This document shows, piece by piece, positions 12,534-24,008 of a stretch of 64,000 nucleotides of DNA. The translations under genes were made by a program, and so were the position numbers. How positions within the stretch are numbered: position 1 is the first letter of the stretch; each line of letters starts with the position of its first letter. The notes under the pieces were generated by a model. It did no database searches, had not been told where the DNA came from, and was given only the letters and a program-made list of their open reading frames with translations. This DNA is from Molossus alvarezi (lineage: Eukaryota > Chordata > Mammalia > Chiroptera > Molossidae). The DNA lies in assembly GCA_037176705.1 (NCBI GenBank), contig JBAWUJ010000053.1, positions 186,001 to 250,000 of the forward strand. The letters are read 5' to 3'.

Positions 12534-12666
12534 TTCTTCTTCTTCTTTTTTTAATTGTTGAGAGTATTACAGATATCTCCCATCCCCTCCCCCTCCACGC
12601 ATCTCCCACCTTACCCCAGGCCTTCACCTGTCTATTGTCTGTGTTAATTAAATGAAGCACTTATAT
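12534..12666 (-). mobile_element. Short L1 3' end, antisense, 5'-truncated
   Basis: The T-rich start at about 12534-12555, then TGTTGAGAGTATTACAGATATC and CCCCAGGCCTTCACC, match the complement of the L1 3'UTR seen at 18074-18282 and 48480-48570. CAGATCTACTTTTTC on the left and CAGATCTACTTCTTC on the right form a target duplication. About 130 bp of L1 was inserted into the retroviral relic. Confidence 0.82.
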
Positions 12667-14000
12667 ACAGATCTACTTCTTCATATAAGTTCTGGAAACA
12701 ACTCCTCCAGGATTCTGTTGGGCCTGTATCCCTGGGGAAACTTATAAGAAGTTTAGTGGGAGAAACTGTAGTGTGGCTGTAGCTGGACTCAAGGCCATAG
12801 TGATATTCATATTCTCCCTCCTCTACGACCAATTCTAAATTCCCCTCAATCACAATGAACTCTTCTGCAAGTCCAGATGGTTTATTGGTCGCATGACTCA
12901 GACCAACCCTGAGTCACCATGCCTTTCTCAAGCCATAGATTCAGTATTTGTCTATTTATTTTCAAATTGGCATTGAGGATAGTACCAAGTGGTGGATCAT
13001 CTAGGTGCCACACACATTCCCCCCTACTCCCATTAGGTAATAGTAGCTATATCACCTTTCCTAATTATCAGAGTCAATTACCCATGCCAAAACAGTGGCT
13101 TCTTTTCTCACCTGCTGGTTTCTTGACACAAGGACACCATAGTGCCTAAGCATTCATTGTAACTTTAGTTCAATAGGGGCCTTGCTGCACTCCCAGATGG
13201 TGGCTCTCCCCTTTGGGGGACTAGAATATCTAATCCCACAGAATCTATAATTACAAGGATGGGAAGCATAAATATCCCAGTGTGGATTACAGGAAGTGAT
13301 GGTAAGCAGGGACACTTGTACTTATACACACTGATTGCAAGACTCATGTGTTCCACCAATTGGGAACACAGCATCTTATCAATGTTTTTTATTGAGAGTA
13401 GATACTGTCCTGGAGGATAGTGCTTCCCCTTACAGGGCACCAACATGGTTCCCTTAACAGGCCAGTGGTTTTTAAATGGTATGGTATATAATTTCATGGT
13501 AACATATTCTCCTTTTCTGTGAAGAGGGTCACTTAGTCCCAAGCAATGTTATGTGGAATCTCATGTCAATAGATGAAATGTGATTTCAGATTTATGAGCA
13601 GAAAAGACTCATACCAAGAATGTCTGTTGATTCTAGTCAAAATAAACCTCTTCCCCTTCCAGACTGAAGATGTCCAATACAGTCAATTGCCATCAAGTGC
13701 TAGTGGGTCTCTTCAAGAGAAGATGCTATATAAATGGCTCAGAGTTGGTCCTGACAGGTTTGACATTTGCAGCAGAAGTAGCAAGATTGACCTCAGTGAG
13801 TGGGAGCTTATGCTTTTGAGCCCATGAGTATCCTCTAACCCTGCTACTGTGGCTACACCTTGTATGTACCCATTTCCCAGCACTGGAGTGGCTGATGACA
13901 AAGATTCACTATCATCATCTGGACAAATTATTTGATCTGTTCAGTCATTTAATGTCTTTTCTGGAGTCTATGCTCTATGCTGGTTTTAAACATGTGACAC
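12667..14000 (-). pseudogene. Endogenous retrovirus (ERV-L-like) integrase and dUTPase remnant
   Basis: Several minus-strand open stretches resemble the 3' part of a class III (ERV-L) pol. Near 13635-13661 one frame reads WKGKRFILT, like the start of an integrase catalytic core. Further along, WVIDSDN (13064-13084) resembles a dUTPase motif, and EGNLELVVEEGEYEY (within 12800-12850) resembles the region after it. A dUTPase downstream of integrase is a hallmark of ERV-L. The frames are broken by many stops and shifts (open pieces at 13165-13542 and 12644-12853), so this is an ancient dead copy. No envelope region is seen. The family assignment is from recalled motifs and needs a profile search. 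Confidence 0.6.
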
Positions 14001-15744
14001 TAAAACATCCACACTGCTTACCTATTCCTAAAAGTCTATTTCAATGGCCCTACCCTTGAACTTCTGCACTCAATCTTCCATTTTTTCTCCTTCCAAGTTC
14101 CTGACTAGCTAACAAAGTGCATTGCCACTGTTGATAGATTCATATGTAGTCTACCTGAAGTTTTAAACAATGCTCTCCACAGAAAGTAGATGACTGAATG
14201 GATCTCCTTAACCTTTGCCCAGTGGGAAAATTTCTTCTCACCACTATCAATCAAAGCCAACTTTGAATGGGGTTATACAACAGCCTACTTGATTTGCTCT
14301 AAATACCTAGATGACCCAAATGTGACCAAATCTTGGACTTTTCCCTTTTTTATCAGATAATCATAAGAGACACTCCCATTTGGCTATAAGTATGAATAGA
14401 GGGAAAAGAAATGGTGTAATGATAGTGAATAATATGGGAGTCATTCAGCTTACTTGTACTCTCTGGCCCTACTCATGCCCAGTTTCAGATGTACCACCTC
14501 CAATTTATGATGAACTACTTGGCCTGACCAAACTTTTGAATTGATAGGACTGATAGAATACAGTTCCTGATACAAAGCTCTGGTCACATGGTCACTTGAT
14601 AACTTATAATATGCATTTGGTTTTAGTGGAAACAGGATTGGGAAATTAAATAGATATCTGTGAACCATCACCCTAGAATTCTTTAAGTTATTAAATGTGG
14701 CATTTATTTATTTTATTCCAGTACTGCCAAACAACATGGGATACATTTACTGCCTTAGTCAAGTATAGTTGTGGGAAAGTATGTTCCAGAGATTTCTATT
14801 TGACCTTTCTTATTACAAGAGCTCTTGCCTCACAGGAGTTTTGCCAACTCCCATTATGTCTATTATAAGCATACACTTGGAAATAGGGGAATGATCAATG
14901 TGTGGGTCCACAGTCCTACTATACTTACTGTAAAGCAACCCTAAGCAAATTATCCATTTATTATCTAACATTTATTTAGCCCCTCTCTAACAATGGGGCC
15001 ATGATGATACTTTGGATCATGATATATTAATATTAACTTGAACAATGAATCCAATCTTCTTCAAAATGTATATTATCTTTCCATAATATACAGTTTCCCA
15101 AGTAAGTAGTCATGTGTCCTTAGGGCAAAGGACTGAAGGAATCAATACAGTATACATTTTCATGGCATTATAGTATCTTTCCTCCTACAGAGCCAGCTTT
15201 TCCTCAAGACAGGTTCTATGTCAGAAACCAAGCCCACATCTTGAAACTAGACATAGGATTGTGCCCTTTCATTAGGGTAACTGTGCTCAACTTCCCGATC
15301 ATTCATCTTTGTTGTTTGATTCTATATATTGAGAAACACATGGCTATAAATCTGTCTTGCACTAAAAATATCATATTAAATTAAGCATTTACATATCTCT
15401 CTAATGGTTAGGATCCTTGACTGCTACTCTGACTTTGATGCTCATTGTGATAATTGCATCTACCTGGTTTCTGGCAGTTAAATACCACTCTCTGGCTTTG
15501 ATTACTTCAGAGTCCTACTATCCTTATTCCCATTGGTGAACTTAGTTCTGTGACAGCCTCACCTACCATCAACCCAGGCCTACAGAAAATAGCAACCAGT
15601 GGACTTATTAATACAGATGCACTTCTCACCAGTCCATTTCTTATTGCTTTGTTAAATGAAGTATCCTCTGGTTCACCTGTAGAACATAGTTTTCTATCCT
15701 TACATAAATATATCTAGGATGCCCACATCTCTGTGTCTTTTATT

Positions 15745-15783
<39 letters not shown>

Positions 15784-16740
15784 TCACCCAAGGACATTTT
15801 TCCATATTTTATTCAGACAGAGTGAGAGGGAGAGAGAGAGGGAGAGAGAGATAGACATCAATGTAAAAGGGACACAACAATGGCTGCCACCCACACAACC
15901 CAACCAGGGCCAGGGACAAACTGCAACTGAGGTACGTGATATTAGTGGGAACAGAACCTGGGTCTCTCTGGACCACAGGCCAACACTCTAACTGCTGACC
16001 AAAACAAGCCAGGGACATCTCTGTGTCTTTTAATCCTTTTCTCCATTGTTGTGCCATTTCTACTTTGCTTTATATTGGCCATCACTTTCTCCAGTCTTTT
16101 GGTCATCATTTTTGTAAGATCTTTACCCTGTGTCTCAGGGTTCTTGACAAATTGTTAATCCCTGTATCTTGAAATGGTGGTTTTCTATTGTTAAACTCAT
16201 CTTTATTCAACTTTATTTCCCCTCTCCTTAATACATAATCTATATCTCTCAGAACCTAGTTCAATACATACTTTCTTGGTACATGTACCCAATAAATACT
16301 AACTAAGTCCTATATAGCTCCTTTAGGGCATTTTTTAAAAAAAATTTAAAAATCTTTTTAGCAAGCATGTCTCAGCTGATTTATGTTGTGAGTGACTCTA
16401 GTTATTGTCTCAGTAGCTATGAGGTAATATGTGTTAGAATCTCAGGAAAGGGGAAGATGTTTCTTTCATAAGGAGAAGCCTCTGCATAGTCTTCAAATAA
16501 GGGGAACATACTATACCTTAACAAAGAGGGGTGTCTCAGAAGGTTCAGAGAATGTCAGGATTCAAACTTTGAAGTGCATCAATTCAGATGTCCCTATGTC
16601 AAGACTTTGGATTAAAGTCTTCCACTGAGGAAAGTTTCTAGAGGGTACTAACAGCTAAGACCTGACAGTGAAAATCACTCCCAGATTCTGGTGGAAAAAG
16701 TTCTTCAATCTTGAATGTGGTCTTGGTGGCAAAATCAGAG
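14001..16740 (-). other. Unresolved interval, possibly upstream part of the antisense ERV-L relic
   Basis: By position this should hold the RT/RNase H and gag parts of the antisense provirus. A 74-codon open stretch on the minus strand (14450-14671) and other short ones fit a decayed coding origin, but I could not recognise a diagnostic RT motif. A SINE occupies 15743-16014. No host gene is visible. Confidence 0.35.
15743..16014 (-). mobile_element. Long-type bat SINE, antisense, with (TTTA)n tail
   Basis: A (TTTA)n tract (about 15743-15784) is the complement of the SINE tail; GA-rich sequence (15820-15860) complements the CT block; then the GGCTGCCACCCACAC and TGCAACTGAGGTACGTG blocks of the longer SINE type; the head ends at about 16011. 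Identical 18-bp flanks ACATCTCTGTGTCTTTTA lie at 15725-15742 and 16015-16032, a perfect target-site duplication, so this insertion is fairly recent. Confidence 0.95.
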
Positions 16741-16825
16741 TATTCTTTAATTCTACACTTTTTATCAAACTTTTTCCGGTGATTCTGGTGCACACTAAAG
16801 TTTGAGAACTGCCTCAGAAGATCAA
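16740..16825 (-). mobile_element. Possible MER5-like DNA transposon end
   Basis: The stretch CCGGTGATTCTGGTGCACAC followed by TAAAGTTTGAGAACTGCC resembles the terminal region of MER5-type nonautonomous hAT elements. Only one end is recognisable and no terminal inverted partner was found nearby. Confidence 0.4.
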
Positions 16826-16924
16826 ACATTCATTTGCCTCCACTATTCTTAAAATATTTCTATAAGAATTGAAGTCTCAGGCAAAAATTGAGGACAATAT
16901 GGGATTTCAAAAATACACTTCTCC

Positions 16925-17125
16925 CCAGCCAGTTTGGCTCATCGGTTAGGATGTCAGCCCATGGACAGCAGGGTCATGGGTTAGATTTCTGGTCAAGGGC
17001 ATGTAGCCTGGCCAATTGTGGAGGCAACCAGTAGATGTGTCTCTCAAACACAGATATCTCTCTCTCTCTCTTTCTCCCTCCCTCCCTCCCTTTCTACTCT
17101 ACCTAAAAATCAGTGGAAAAATATC
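16925..17125 (+). mobile_element. Ves-type SINE, sense
   Basis: Head CAGCCAGTTTGGCTCATCGG, B-box-like GGGTTAGATTTC, GGGCATGTAGCC block, then a CT run with TCCC units (17060-17098) and an A-rich end. Flanks AAAATACACTTC and AAAATATCTTCC are a plausible decayed target duplication. Confidence 0.85.
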
Positions 17126-17189
17126 TTCCATGGAGGATTAACAAAAAAATAAAGACACTTTTTATTTTCAACAGCATGAAAATAGTTAA

Positions 17190-17935
17190 AATAAAATCAA
17201 TAAATCAACAAACAGCAAGTGCTGGAGAGGATGTGGAGAAAAGGGAACCCTAGTGCACTGTTGGTGGGAATACAGAATGGTGCAGCCACTGTGAAAAACA
17301 GTATAGAGTTTCCTCAAAGAATTAAAAGTGGAGCTGCCTTTTGACCCAGCAATCCCACTTCTATTAATATATCCTAATAACCCTGAAACACTAAACAGAA
17401 AGAATATATGCACCCCTAGGTTCATAGCAGCATTATTTATAATAGCAAAGATCTGGAAACAGCCCCAGTGGCCATAAGAAAATGAGTAAATTAAAAAGCA
17501 GTGGTACATTTAAACAATGGAATACTATTGGGCTGTAAAAAAAAGAAGAAGAAGGAATTCATCCTCTGTGACAGCACAGATAGACCTGAAGATTATTATG
17601 TTAAGCAAAATAAGACAGTCAGAGAAAGACAAACACCATATGATCTCAATAACATGTGGAATCTAATTAACAAAATAAACTAATAAACAAAATAGAACCA
17701 GAGGCATATATATAAGGAACAGACTGAGATATGTCAAAGGGGAGGAGTATGGTAGGGACTGGATAAAAGAAGGTGATAGATTAGCCAAAGAACATAAATT
17801 CATAGCCCATGGACACTGACAATAGTGTGGTGAAGGCCAGGGGAGGGGACTGGGTGGAGCTGGGCATGGGGGTGGGGTAAGTGGGGGACATCTGTAATAG
17901 TGTCAACAATAAAAAGTTTTAACAATTTCAATATA
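17190..17935 (+). mobile_element. L1-E: 5'-truncated L1 3' end, sense
   Basis: It starts in the last part of ORF2 (GGAGAGGATGTGGAGAAAAG block), has the Cys-rich C-terminal region, and continues through a G-rich 3'UTR (17740-17885) to an ATAAAAAG end. Its 3'UTR end, with TGTCAACAATAAAA, differs from that of L1-B, G, K and M, so it belongs to a different subfamily. Confidence 0.85.
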
Positions 17936-18073
17936 GAATGGAGCTCCCCCCACCCCCCTTCAAAAAAAAAAACACAAACTATTCTCTAATCTGTTACAAA
18001 ATCTGGACCTTACCTGGAATGTCATGTTGATAACATATATGGTAGCTTTTAGAGTCTCTTATGCCTATATTTC

Positions 18074-18282
18074 TTTTTTTTTTTAATCTATATTTTTGAA
18101 AGTATTACAAATGTCCCCTTTTTATTCCTTCATTGCCCCCCTTCCACCTGCTTTCCACCCCACCTCAGGCCTTCACCACCTTATTGTGTGTCCATGGGCA
18201 ATACATATATGCATACAGATTATTTCATTAATATCTTCACTCCTGCCCTCCTAGCTTTCCTCTGAGATTTGTCAGCCTGTCT
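18074..18282 (-). mobile_element. L1 3'UTR, antisense, 5'-truncated
   Basis: A T-run at about 18076-18085, then GTATTACAAATGTCCCC, CACCTCAGGCCTTCACCACC and CCATGGGCAATACATATATG are the complement of an L1 3'UTR. GCCTATATTTC on the left and GTCTATATTTC on the right look like the target duplication. Confidence 0.85.
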
Positions 18283-19034
18283 ATATTTCAATCATAGGTA
18301 TTCCTCTGTAATCAGAAAGTTATTCTCTTATTCACCCACTAGTGGACACTGTTGAGCTTCTGAATTTAAAGCTGTTTCTGATAAGATGGTGAAGTGGCTA
18401 AACAAGAGACAGGAATGAAGAAATAAAATAAAATTAATACAGCAACAATATTTCTACAATTTCCTGTATTCATTCACCTTGTAACAGGCTAATAAAGTTT
18501 TATGTCAATCATGTTTCTAATAAAAACAAAGTCAGAAACAGCAAACTAGCATTGCTCACAGAGAATATTTTTACAGCAGGGAAGCACTGCTTGATGGCTA
18601 ATGACACAACTAAACTAAAAAACAGCATTCTATTACTTAGGGAAATAACATGCTTCCTTTTTACAAAACATTATTTTCAATTTTTCTAGTTCTTTTTTTC
18701 CAGAACACATCTTTGTTTTGAGAATCTTCCAATCTGTTCAAGAGTCAAACCAAATACTGAAAAGTACGAGATAAAGAGATATCATTAAAAGGTGAGTTTG
18801 TGGTCAGAATTTGGGGCAAAATATAATGAATTAATTTTAAGTAATTTATAATTTATTTCATTTTATTGAATGAAATTTTGAGCTCATTATGTAGATTATA
18901 AGAACTCCTCTAAAGAGAATCCAAGATTGTTTTATTCTCTGAGCTACTGTGATATTGTGCTAGCAATCACTTCATAATGTTGGAGGCAGCATTTTTTAAT
19001 AAGAGAAATAAGCTCTGGAAGAAAATCAAGGAAT

Positions 19035-19235
19035 AAACTCCATTCTTACTGCCTACTTGCTGCCTGACATTGGGCAAGTTGCTAGACCTCTCTGATTCTC
19101 CATTTCCATATGAATGGAGATAAATTATACATTTCTAGTAAGTTTCTTATGAGAATTGAGATTAAACATTGGTTGAAAAGTCTGGTAAAATTTCTGGTAC
19201 AAAGGAGATTGTCAGTAAATATTAGTTTTATTTCC
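19035..19235 (+). mobile_element. MIR SINE relic, sense
   Basis: The order CTTACTGCCTACTTGCTGCC, TTGGGCAAGTTGCTAGACCTC, CTCTGATTCTCCATTTCC and GAATTGAGATTAAA follows the MIR core and its 3' part. Confidence 0.8.
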
Positions 19236-19349
19236 ATCCTCTAAAAAAAGCCAGAATCAGAGAGCTCCTCTTTTAGAATGGGGCAAAAGCCCTGGGTTTT
19301 CAAATAAGCATAGGTACCAGCAATCCATGGTTGACTAATGCCTCTTTCC

Positions 19350-19480
19350 TTTTCTAGTACATACATTCCATGAAGAAGACTCTAAATATGGTTTTGCTCA
19401 TCATTAGATCCCCCAAGGGCATGGTATATACTGGGGGCTCAATCCATATAGAATTAATAAATGAAGGAATGAAGGAATAA
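19350..19480 (+). mobile_element. L2-like 3' end
   Basis: The phrase GGGGGCTCAATCCATATAGA followed by repeated GAATGAAGGAATAAAT resembles the last bases of L2/MIR-type elements with their short terminal repeat. The alignable part is short. Confidence 0.45.
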
Positions 19481-20419
19481 ATACAACACTTCAGAAAATA
19501 AGAGTAGTTCCTATGACAGGAAAATTATATTTTTATAAAAGTTAAGAAGTGAGAGTGATAAAGTACTCCAGGATGTTATGACAATGCTAAGCCATGCATA
19601 CATAGGAACATACTGGCTTACTCACCAAGGCTCTCAATAAGTTCTCCAGATCAACTCTTGTATGAGAGTCAAGTGAGGCCTAGAATCCAACAGGATCTCC
19701 TTCTTTACTACAGACTTTTCTATGTTTGAACACTACCTGCAAGCCATTCCTCTTTTGGGATTGGGATCTGTTTGATCTATCTGCATTCAGAACTCATCTA
19801 TGAAGTCAGCCAAGGGCTTTTGATTTACCATTTCCTTTCATTTGATATATGTTTTGTTAGTACTTTTCTTTGATTATTTTTCTATATATACAGAAAGTTA
19901 TCTCATGGTAACTAAATCAGAGGTGTAAGAAGTATCACTATAACATAATTCAAAGAAAATTAGACTGAGACAAGTCTGGTTCAGGATTCTTAGCTTCTCA
20001 ATTTCCTATATAAGTCACTGTAGGCCTCAGTTTTCTTGCTTATAAAATAAAGTTAGTGATAGTTACTCTATATACTTTATATGGCCTATAAATGGCCATG
20101 GGACAACATGCAGAGTATATATTTTATCCAGCACTTTCAAGAAATACTCTTTTCCTGAAGTCCAGAGATGCTTCAGTGATTCTCTGCTACATCAAATGTT
20201 TCTCAAGACTATATAAAAAATGGGTATTATGTCATCTTTACATTCTTGCTGGAAAGACTTGCAGTCAAGTACTCTATGCCACAAAATCTCTCTTGGCGGA
20301 CACAGTAATCTGTCAGAACTTCTAGAGGCCTAGTATGTCATGTGCATTACCATGAGACATAAAACCTGCACAAAACGGTTATTTTCCCAGAATAATCCTA
20401 GACCACATGAGTTTCAGTT

Positions 20420-20685
20420 ATTTTACTTACCATTTATAAAGTGTTCGTTGGGTTTCAAGAACTCTTCTGGCACTTTACATGCATTAACTTATTGAATTAT
20501 CACTTCAATCCTATGATGACAATATTATTATCCCAATTTTATATATGAGGAAACACAGGCACAGAGAAGTTATGTAACTTATCCAAAATCACACAGTTGT
20601 TAAGTGGTAGAGCCAAGACTCCAACCTAAACCATCTGGCTAAAGAGTCCATGCTCATAATCACTACATTATAGTTCTCTATCTTC
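20420..20685 (-). mobile_element. MIR SINE relic, antisense
   Basis: It reads as the complement of MIR: CACTTTACATGCATTAAC, ATTATTATCCCAATTTTATA, GAGGAAACACAGGCACAGAG, TCACACAGTTGTTAAGTGG, AGAGCCAAGACTCCAACC. Confidence 0.88.
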
Positions 20686-21394
20686 ACTTTTATTTATTTT
20701 TTGACTTTGAGACATAGACTAACCATGGGATTGAACTGAAACTTGTCCTGCTCTTATGTATGTATCTCTTGGCATTTATTTAGCATGATGAACACTGACT
20801 GTCTCTGTTCTTTTTTCCTAGGGAAACTTTCCCCTGGCCCAGGTGAGAACTCAACTTTTATGTCTACCTTCGTGATATCAGTTTATCTTATCAGAGTCAC
20901 ACTGATATGATATGACAGTGGCCACATTATCTTTTTTCCTTTGAAAAGTATACAAAAATTATAATTCATTGAGCACCTGTGTAGCATGAAGGAATTTGGC
21001 AGGAATATAGATGGCACACAACAGTAGCAATTGAAGAGAGTTTAACCCAATGCTACAGGGATACAATACAGAGAAGAAAAAGTACCAAGAGGTGGGAAGA
21101 GCTGGAACCAAAGAAAAAAGGCTGGCTGACAGCAACTGTGGCCTTAGGTAAATAAACATATCCATTGCCAAATACACCCCAGCAGAGAGGGAACCAGAAA
21201 AACAAATACCCTAAACTCTCTTATCTCCTCTGATTTTTTTTTATGGTACTCCTATTGGCCAAACCCAAAGACAACACAGAGGACAACAGAGTCCACTGGC
21301 ATAATCCATTATAGTCAGCCTTCCAGGACATAATTCAGGGCAGAGAATGGTGTAGAATAGATCCAAAGGTAAAAATAATAGAGAATGCCAAATA

Positions 21395-21625
21395 CAAATT
21401 CATATGTGTCATACTCTTTTTAGATTGATTAATTCATTTAATCTCCCCTGCAACCAAAGAAGGTAACAAATAGTGTCACCATTTTACAAATAAGAAGACT
21501 GAGACTCATAGAAATTAAGGACACATGTTCCCAAGGTCACACAACTTGTAAGCAGCAATCAACATTTATTCTCATATTATTTTATTCAAGATCATGCTCT
21601 TAATTACCATGTAATAATATCTCCC
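21395..21625 (-). mobile_element. MIR SINE relic, antisense
   Basis: The complement of MIR is visible as CACCATTTTACAAATAAGAA, GACTGAGACTCATAGAA, CCCAAGGTCACACAACTTGT and ATCATGCTCTTAATTACC. Confidence 0.8.
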
Positions 21626-21664
21626 TTTCCAAAGTTACAATTCCAAAAATGAAATTAAAAATTC

Positions 21665-22238
21665 AGATTTTTCAAGAAGTGGAATCACTGGGTCAAATGG
21701 CAGTTCAATTTTTAATTTTTTGAAGAAACAACATATTGTTTTCCATAGTGGCTGCACCAATCTGCATTCCCACCAGCAGTGTGCTAGAGCACACTTTTCT
21801 CCACATCCTCACCAATGTTTGTAGTTTGAAGATTTGTTGATGGCTGCCATTCTAACAGGTATGAAGTTATATATCATAGTTGTTTTAATTTGCATCTCTT
21901 TGATGATTAGTGATATTGAGCATGTTTTCATATGTCTCCTGGACATTTGTATGTCCTGTTTGGAAAAGTGACTATTAAGGTCTTCTGCTCACTTTTAAAT
22001 TGTATTCTTCATCTTCCTTTTGTTGAGTTGTACAACAACTCTATATATCTTGGATATTAACCTCTTATCTGTTGTATTATTGGCAAATATGTTCTCCACT
22101 TCTTGGAATATATCCTAAGGAGCCTGAAACAGCAATCAGAAAGAATATTTGCACCCCTATGTTCATAGCAGCACAATTTACAATAACTAAGATCTGGAAA
22201 CAGCACAAGTGCCCATCAGTAGTGAGTGGATTAAAAAA
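21665..22238 (+). mobile_element. L1-F: L1 fragment with 5' inversion (twin priming)
   Basis: Bases 21670-22095 are L1 ORF2 C-terminal sequence in antisense orientation, while 22096-22235 are the directly following L1 sequence in sense orientation. The inverted part covers L1-K positions about 41500-41915 and the sense part about 41918-42052, so the two meet almost without loss. That is the signature of twin priming. The sense part stops inside ORF2 at an A-run and is followed by the 5' end of L1-G, so its own 3' end is missing. Confidence 0.85.
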
Positions 22239-22258
22239 AAAAAAAAGAAAGAAAGAAA

Positions 22259-24008
22259 ATGATGGTGGTGGGCAGGACTGGAGGGAGGGTGAGTGTGTGA
22301 GAAAGTGAGCGAGTGTGTGAGAGAGTGTGAGTGGAAGCAAAGGTGGACATCCAAACATGAGGAGTGCAGAGCCACAGAGCAGAAGGTTCCTGTGCTGTGG
22401 ATGGGAGCAGCCAGCTACCGCGGTAAGCAGCCCTTCAGGGTGCTTCTCCCTGCATCACAGGGAGGTCCCACCATTTTGGAAGATCCTGGGTCTTCCCTAA
22501 GAGGAGGCAGTGGGAGCAGCTAAAGCCCATCAACCTGAGCTCACCAGCGTACATGGCACCAGCAGACTAGTGGACACCCTGTCAACACAAACCGAAGCAC
22601 AGTAGCGGAGCACCCAAGGTGCTGGTCGCAGAAGCCACAGACAGCCCAGAGCCCAGTACCATCCCCCATAGTAGCACCCTGATCAGAGTCGAGATATACC
22701 CCCAACTACAGAGGCACAGACCAGCAGATGAAAGCCATCCCCAAAAACTACAGCAAAAACTGAGCAGGAGTTAAGCTCCACAGAGCAGCAGTCCTTCCCA
22801 GCCACCAGCTATGGGACCTGGGACTCCACAGAGGCCTGTGCAGCCCAGTAGCTCCCAAGTGCAGTGGGAAGCCTGAGCCCGACAGAGACTGGTCTGATCC
22901 AGCTGCACAGCCCCGGGAACAACAGGGTGCAGGGGCACCAGAGAGGCCTGTGCCACCCAGCAGGGACTGTGCCATCCAGTTACCCACAGGACATGAAGGG
23001 TGCTGAAGCACCAGAGAGGCCTGTGCCACCCAGCAGGGACTGCACAATCTAGTCACATGGAGCCTGTGGGGTGCTGAAGCACCAGAGTAGTCTGTGCGAC
23101 CCAGCAGCACATCACATAGTCATAGAGCCATGTCTCCAGAGGCACTGCGCAATCCAGGTACCTGCTGGACCTGCAGGGTTCAGGGGCACCAGAAAGGCCT
23201 GTAAGAACCAGCTGCACACAAGATAGCCTTAGAGAATATGAAAAAGGAGGCAGAGTGAATAGAACCACACACACTATCTCCCAGGACCAAATGGGAATTA
23301 GAACTAAAATAAAAACAAATCCTCAAAAAAAGCAACAGTACAGGACAATATAACCAGGGACACTGGTAGGATCTGTGGAACCACGAGAGGGTGCTGGGCT
23401 GGGAACCCACTGACAGCAGCAGTCTTAAATGTGAGCAGTGCCTTGGGGAATAAAAACCAAGCCTGCTCCACAGCCCAGAGAGCCAGGACAGATCACTAAA
23501 ATAACCACAGTCACTCACCTGGGGGCTATGGCAGAGGGATGGCAGATTGGGCTGGAACACTCTGGGGACACCCGGGATTTGGATGGCACACAGAGTTTTG
23601 CTGAGTTGCAGACACAAAGGATGGAAGCCACTGTGCTTCTTCCCCAAGCTGTGGGGAAATGCAGCAAACCTCTCACTCAGAGATTCAGTCTTTCCCAGTT
23701 GAGGCAAAGAAATAAAAATTGAGGCTCATTAACAACCAGCATCTATCCCACCCTCTAAATCCTCTTATGCAGAACACCAGGATTACATTCCAAGGCACCG
23801 AGTACTACTAGACACCAGGATAAAGCTAGAGGATAACTGAACCTTTTCTGGGCTTGAAAATCTACCCACGGACATTAGAATTGACAGTCATGTTTAACGT
23901 GGTCCCACCCAGGCTCATTGGATCCTAGTAGAGGGAGCCACAAACAGCAGAACACCAACACCCACAGGGAAAATTTTGCAGGCTCCAAAGCCCACTGTGA
24001 TAGCCAAA
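22259..24008 (+). promoter_or_regulatory. L1-G 5'UTR (long type)
   Basis: It begins with ATGATGGTGGTGGGCAGG, a YY1-like motif near the element start, followed by GTGAGTGTGTGAGA-type repeats also present at 1050-1075. A region homologous to the L1-B 5'UTR and the monomer array follow; from about 23235 (GAAAAAGGAGGCAGAG) it shares the section found at the start of L1-K and L1-M. It is somewhat better preserved than L1-B. Confidence 0.75.
22920..23215 (+). repeat. Tandem 5'UTR monomers, about 72-bp unit
   Basis: The GTGCTGAAGCACCAGAG core recurs at about 22929 (variant with GCAGGGGCACC), 23002, 23073 and 23179 (variant), spacings 73, 71 and 106. It is homologous to 1735-2160 but with fewer units. 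Confidence 0.8.

Larger units (their letters stand above)
18290..21660. other. Low-copy interval with ancient MIR and L2 relics
   Basis: Apart from the MIR and L2-like pieces listed separately I see no repeat or gene here. The longest open stretch (20092-20325, +, 77 codons) shows no recognisable domain, and no convincing exon with paired splice signals was found. Confidence 0.6.

Noticed and set aside
23180..23707. 175-codon minus-strand open frame
   Set aside because: Antisense to the L1-G 5'UTR; the same region in other copies is not open.
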